64,000 bases of DNA, taken from contig NMRA01000134.1 in NCBI GenBank assembly GCA_002633005.1, positions 834,364 to 898,363 on the forward strand, in the 5' to 3' direction. The notes beneath the pieces were generated by a model. The model did no database searches. It was not told the origin of the DNA and was given only the letters and a program-made list of their open reading frames with translations. Positions 60,256-64,000 of the stretch are shown here, in pieces (positions within the stretch are counted from its first letter, which is position 1; every line of letters starts with the position of its first letter). The DNA is from Phoronis australis (lineage: Eukaryota; Phoronida; Phoronidae). The position numbers and the translations under genes were made by a program.

Positions 60256-61307
60256 TCAGTCAGTGACCCATGCTGTGTCATCTCGGAAAGCACTGCACGT
60301 ACGCAGATAAATATTTTTGCACATGTTTTAGCTGGTCTTGGCTGCTCGAATCGTGAATTTTGGAAACTAACCAGCGCTTCCCGGTCGTCAATTCTGCGAC
60401 AAGCATTGCGAGAACACCGTACTCTCTTTTTTATTTTTGGAAACGGAGTGCTCCATCACGGGGCATGGCTTTTTGGCCAAACTAAAAATATGAGTTATGA
60501 AAAAGGTCATGATAACGATAGTCCCATATGTTACTGTAGAATCATCAGTGATTCGAAGTGCCATGTAATTTTACTTTACCTTTCAGTCTTTGTTTGTGGT
60601 GGATGTCTTCCAGCTAAAATAAAAATACAGAATGGTAATTGCAGCCAGATAAGCATAAAAATAAAGACACGTGTAGAGTAAAGGAAATTCGTGAAAATGT
60701 TATTTTAAGTTTGCCGATATTTGATGATTTATATTGAGGATTTTATTTGATGAAAATGCATCACTGCTTGGCCTGCAGTCTGTAAGTTGTTACCGTGTTG
60801 GGGTTTTACTCGTCATGGCATAAGGCGAATGAGTAAATTGCACTTGCTTCCAATTTCTGAGCCAATGAACACTCACATTCGGTTGACTTGCAGACATTCG
60901 TCCCCAGAAATACTGACTCTTGACCCTTTCATGATGTGTGCGTGAGAAGCAGCGGAATCCATTAATCTACTGTTGTTGCTCCATATGTCTAGTAGATGTC
61001 GCTAGTGTTTGGTTTCTAGAACTGAATTCCTAGTGAAAAATTAGGTTAAGGTCATTTTTACCCGAAATATGCAGCGAAATTAGCCAGAATAAACGTACAT
61101 TAGATTCGTTTAGTACGGCTCGTCGATGAAGTGGTAGATAATGGGCCTGTGAGTCGAGATGCCGGACAAAGAACCGACGGAACGCTCAGCTATGGACTAG
61201 ATTGGTATATGCATTTACGTATTCTCGAAGCGGCTGTTATCTTATCTGAAGTTGAAAGCAAAGCGAAGGTTTGGTGTAATGTGTAGTTTTGTTCCAAGGC
61301 TAACAAA

Positions 61308-61400
61308 CAGGGACAGAGGTGGATCTACGGGGGGATTCAAGGGGTTTAACCCCCCCCCTTGGGCCAGGACCCAAAATAAAAAAAACAAAACAAAAACGTC
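61308..61400. repeat. Possible partial GGCGGATC-type element
   Basis: CAGAGGTGGATCTACGGGGG followed by a CCCCCCCC palindrome and a long A-rich stretch resembles the 5' end of the CAG-GGCGGATCC elements. The partner end is uncertain; GGATCCACCGGTG at 61632-61644 is a candidate. Confidence 0.4.
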
Positions 61401-62423
61401 TCCAGCAAAACAAAAACAGCACCGCCAACGTGTGTAAACCCCAAATAAAGCAACTTGGAAAAACTGAGGGGGGTGGGGGGTGGGGTTCACTCTGAAAATA
61501 TAATTTTTTGCATTGCGAATTGCTGTTATGAAAATCAACGCATTTCGAGTCTTCGTGGCTCATTGGCAAAACGCGCGGAGATCAATTGTGTGCGCGCTTC
61601 CGTCGACACTTCTGAAGTAACCAAGCATTTTAGATGGATCCACCGGTGAAAGAGCAACTCTATAGCTGATTTCTTTAGGTAACTAGCTTCTTTACTGTAA
61701 GATATGTTTTAATTTGATTAGCGAAAATACTATGGTGCCGCAACCCTGATTGATTCAGGCGAATTGACGTGCAACGTTTTTACCTCATCTGTCTTGTCGT
61801 GTCATGCTATTACACTCCACACGTTTGTAACTCGAATTTGACTGGTGTATAGTAAAGTTGTCTTACGCAATATCATACGGTGTACATGTACATGTACATG
61901 TAATATTTTTGAAAAAAAATCGTTTTCCGAAGAATTGCTATTGTGGCGGGCGCCGTGGTCTGGTCGCGAGTCCGTTTGAAAATGCAGTCTGACAAGTTAT
62001 GTCTATACAAAGAATGACCAAGGGGGCACTCACTTTGACGAAGTGACCGCATTCGCTAACAGTGTACAGTACCAGAAATTGCAGGGAGGCTGTACTTTCA
62101 CAGCAAAGTCTTGAGGGACTCACGCGCTATGTTCAATAGCCCTCCTAAGGAGCCCTAGTTCCGACCTCAACACCTACCGTCTTTCTACCTGCAATAAGCA
62201 CCACAGCCGTCTTCTATACAGGGAATTTCCGCAGAAAGGCCCACCCGATAAATCCCCATTCCCATGGGTATTTATTTGAAGTTAGTACTTCGGGTTTCAA
62301 GCGTTCAGACATTGGGACGTTTATTCCAAAAATTGCAAGAGGCGCAAATAGGTCCTGGGATGCATCGTCTAGGTTTGAAGTAGTCCGTGATGAGTAGATC
62401 AAATTTAGTTGCGTATGTAAGTC

Positions 62424-63061
62424 TTTTGAATGGACTTGGCAACCTTAGGGGGCTTAGTGCTAACTGAGCTGCGAAACGAGATGCTGACATTGTAGAGGCT
62501 TACAAGCTCATTGACACAGCGGTTGACGAAGTGCAAGCATTGGCAACAAACATCGAAGATGTCTGGGTAGAATGGTTCCAAGACGAGCAAACCATTGGAT
62601 CCGATATACAGATTCCTCGGCAGTCCAGACAACATAAGGACAGGACAAACGTTCCTGGAGAAACACCCAGGTAATAAGTTATAATTCTACACAGTTTGTA
62701 CATAATACCGTTTTTTATGATTGTGTACAATGAAAACGAAATAGAGATTATTTGTGGTCATGCCAAATTTACCCAGTACAACACGGGGTCTACGAGCGCA
62801 CAAAAACTGATTCTGGTTTGTATTTCCACTTGACTCTTATCTGCTTCATATCCAAAATCTATTTCACGTAGTGCATAGTTAAATTTGTACTCAATACTTG
62901 TTTCTTCCAGTGAGTACTACAGAACGGTGCGAAAACCCATCCTAGACTTACCTCTCGTAGCTGAGCTGACCACCAGATGTGCAAAATACACATATGAGCC
63001 ACCACTGGGGATTAAAAAGTGTCTAGAGAGAAGTTTTTTCAATCCAATTTTTTTTGCATAG
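62424..63061 (+). pseudogene. hAT-superfamily transposase fragment, degraded, with an apparent intron
   Basis: Frame +: NLVAYVSLLNGLGNLRGLSA, then an in-frame TGA, then AAKRDADIVEAYKLIDTAVD and EVQALATNIEDVWVEWFQDE to NVPGETPR at 62670. A GT...AG intron (62671-62910) leads to SEYYRTVRKPILDLPLVAEL and TTRCAKYTYEPP, stopping at 63059-63061. The order matches the RNase-H-insertion part of hAT transposases of the ZMYM1/52-kDa-repressor-like group (LSxxLQ, DLVEAY, E-W, R-x-NVPxESPEEYYR, PxLDHLISELxxRF). The DDE catalytic residues and the C-terminal dimerisation domain are not present. The premature stop and the loss of the rest make it a relic. Confidence 0.65.
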
Positions 63062-64000
63062 TACACTTTAGGTCTCGCGACGGACCAGGCCAGCTTGATT
63101 TGTGAAGACATTGAGTTCCAGTGTACTTCTGGCCCCTCGGCGAACTAGTCTTGTGATGTTTTTTACCAAAGTGTGCTTTGTAAAACTTCACTTTATGGTA
63201 CCAATAAACAACCCTAGAAGGATACCGTATGCGGTGCAATTGTGGGTGCATTTCAACGCTCCGCATTGCTCTTGTTACACATTACAGTGGGTTTTGAAGG
63301 CAATATATTTTGCACATGCAAAACATCTATTATATAAAATGCATCGTTTGCACAAACTCCCGTCTCCCCCGCTCCACTACAGACCTTCGTTGCACCCGTT
63401 TCGGCACCGCCTTGGTCCCAGGTATTGCACCGGCCCCCTATTAGGATTCAAGGTGTCTATATTTTTTTTGCGTGCCGTTTTTTTCGCTGACGCAGAGGGA
63501 GGTTGGCCGGATTCGTACTGGCCTTGGTGACGTCAGGTGGTCGGCTCAACGGCCTGGGTGACGTCACTCCGTTGGCTTAATTTCACTCCCTACGGTATAT
63601 AATTCATCGGGCCTGTCGCTGCCCAAATTAATGATGCCTCATTAAAAATTGTTTACTCTTCCTTGGGTAAACTAAATTATTTACCCGGGTGTTGGAACAT
63701 TGGTGTTCTTCAGTTATTCTGCTGCTAAAGTTGCCATGCGCTCTTTGGGCGCCATTGTGTCACCTATTGGCCAGTTTCCATGTTCTTCAATTAACTGCGA
63801 GGTTGCGTACAGATTATAACAATCGGAAGTGGTTTCATTTCGTTACAAATTTTTACTATTTTAATACCTGCCCAGAAAATCCAATTTCAGAACAAACTCT
63901 CGAGAGATATTGTAAAGTTTTAAGAAATGGCACATAGGCCTACGTGCGCGTGTCACGAATATGCTCTGTTTTCAAAACGACGACAGATTTTCCTTTGTTA
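63062..64000. other. No recognisable gene
   Basis: A 142-codon open frame at 63102-63530 is rich in H, P, F and L and has no recognisable domain or repeat structure; it starts directly after the hAT relic and may be more decayed element sequence. Two 14-bp near-repeats of tggtgacgtca occur at about 63526 and 63557. No gene supported. Confidence 0.4.

Noticed and set aside
60125-60310. Open frame over the GT/CG microsatellite
   Set aside because: Dinucleotide repeat translation (alternating V/C/Y and A/R), not a gene.
63102-63530. 142-codon open frame on the + strand, the longest in the window
   Set aside because: No domain, no protein-like conservation that I recognise, no splice context; composition (H, P, F, L rich) is consistent with chance.
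1-64000. CRISPR array, operon or prokaryotic mobile system
   Set aside because: Tandem repeats here lack unique spacers of regular length, and the genes are split by spliceosomal introns; the DNA is animal.

Overview
This window is animal genomic DNA: two intron-rich genes separated and surrounded by AT-rich, repeat-laden non-coding sequence. The exons use conventional GT/AG introns, many repeats are non-autonomous DNA transposons or tRNA-derived SINE-like units, and two assembly N positions/runs are present (one N in a G tract near 18346 and a 16-N gap at 33798-33813). The two proteins and the repeat style fit a marine invertebrate, plausibly a deuterostome (hemichordate, echinoderm or cephalochordate), but the species cannot be fixed from sequence alone.

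Region 1 (3051-11145, + strand): the 3' two thirds of a PDE9A-type cGMP phosphodiesterase. Nine phase-matched exons encode nearly the whole HD-domain catalytic region. The exon after the 'KRIRS' junction is present twice in tandem (7593-7706 and 7770-7883), both 114 nt, both in phase 0, 63 nt apart, both with intact splice sites. This is the signature of mutually exclusive alternative exons and is the most interesting feature here. The N-terminal exons were not found and probably lie upstream of the window.

Region 2 (11180-18960): no recognisable gene; several inverted-repeat elements (15171-15312, 15409-15829, 16347-16424) and a strong hairpin just before an AATAAA at 18206, which may be a transcript or retroelement 3' end.

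Region 3 (about 18970-52850, - strand): a complete gene for a 385-residue, secreted-then-anchored immunoglobulin superfamily protein: signal peptide, three Ig domains with the expected cysteine pairs, and a hydrophobic C-terminal tail typical of GPI attachment. Seven coding exons plus a probable 3' UTR exon are separated by introns of up to 17 kb. The introns carry a monomeric interspersed repeat with CTCF-like motifs, a three-copy dispersed repeat, a 1.03-kb transposon with terminal inverted repeats, a fold-back element inserted in a minisatellite, and several minisatellites. The assembly gap next to exon 3 is bounded by a 130-bp exact duplicate that ends at the exon 3 splice acceptor.

Region 4 (52850-64000): upstream flank of the Ig gene with a promoter-proximal NRF-1-like palindrome, more repeats, and a degraded hAT-family transposase fragment with an apparent intron (about 62424-63061). 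No other host gene is supported.
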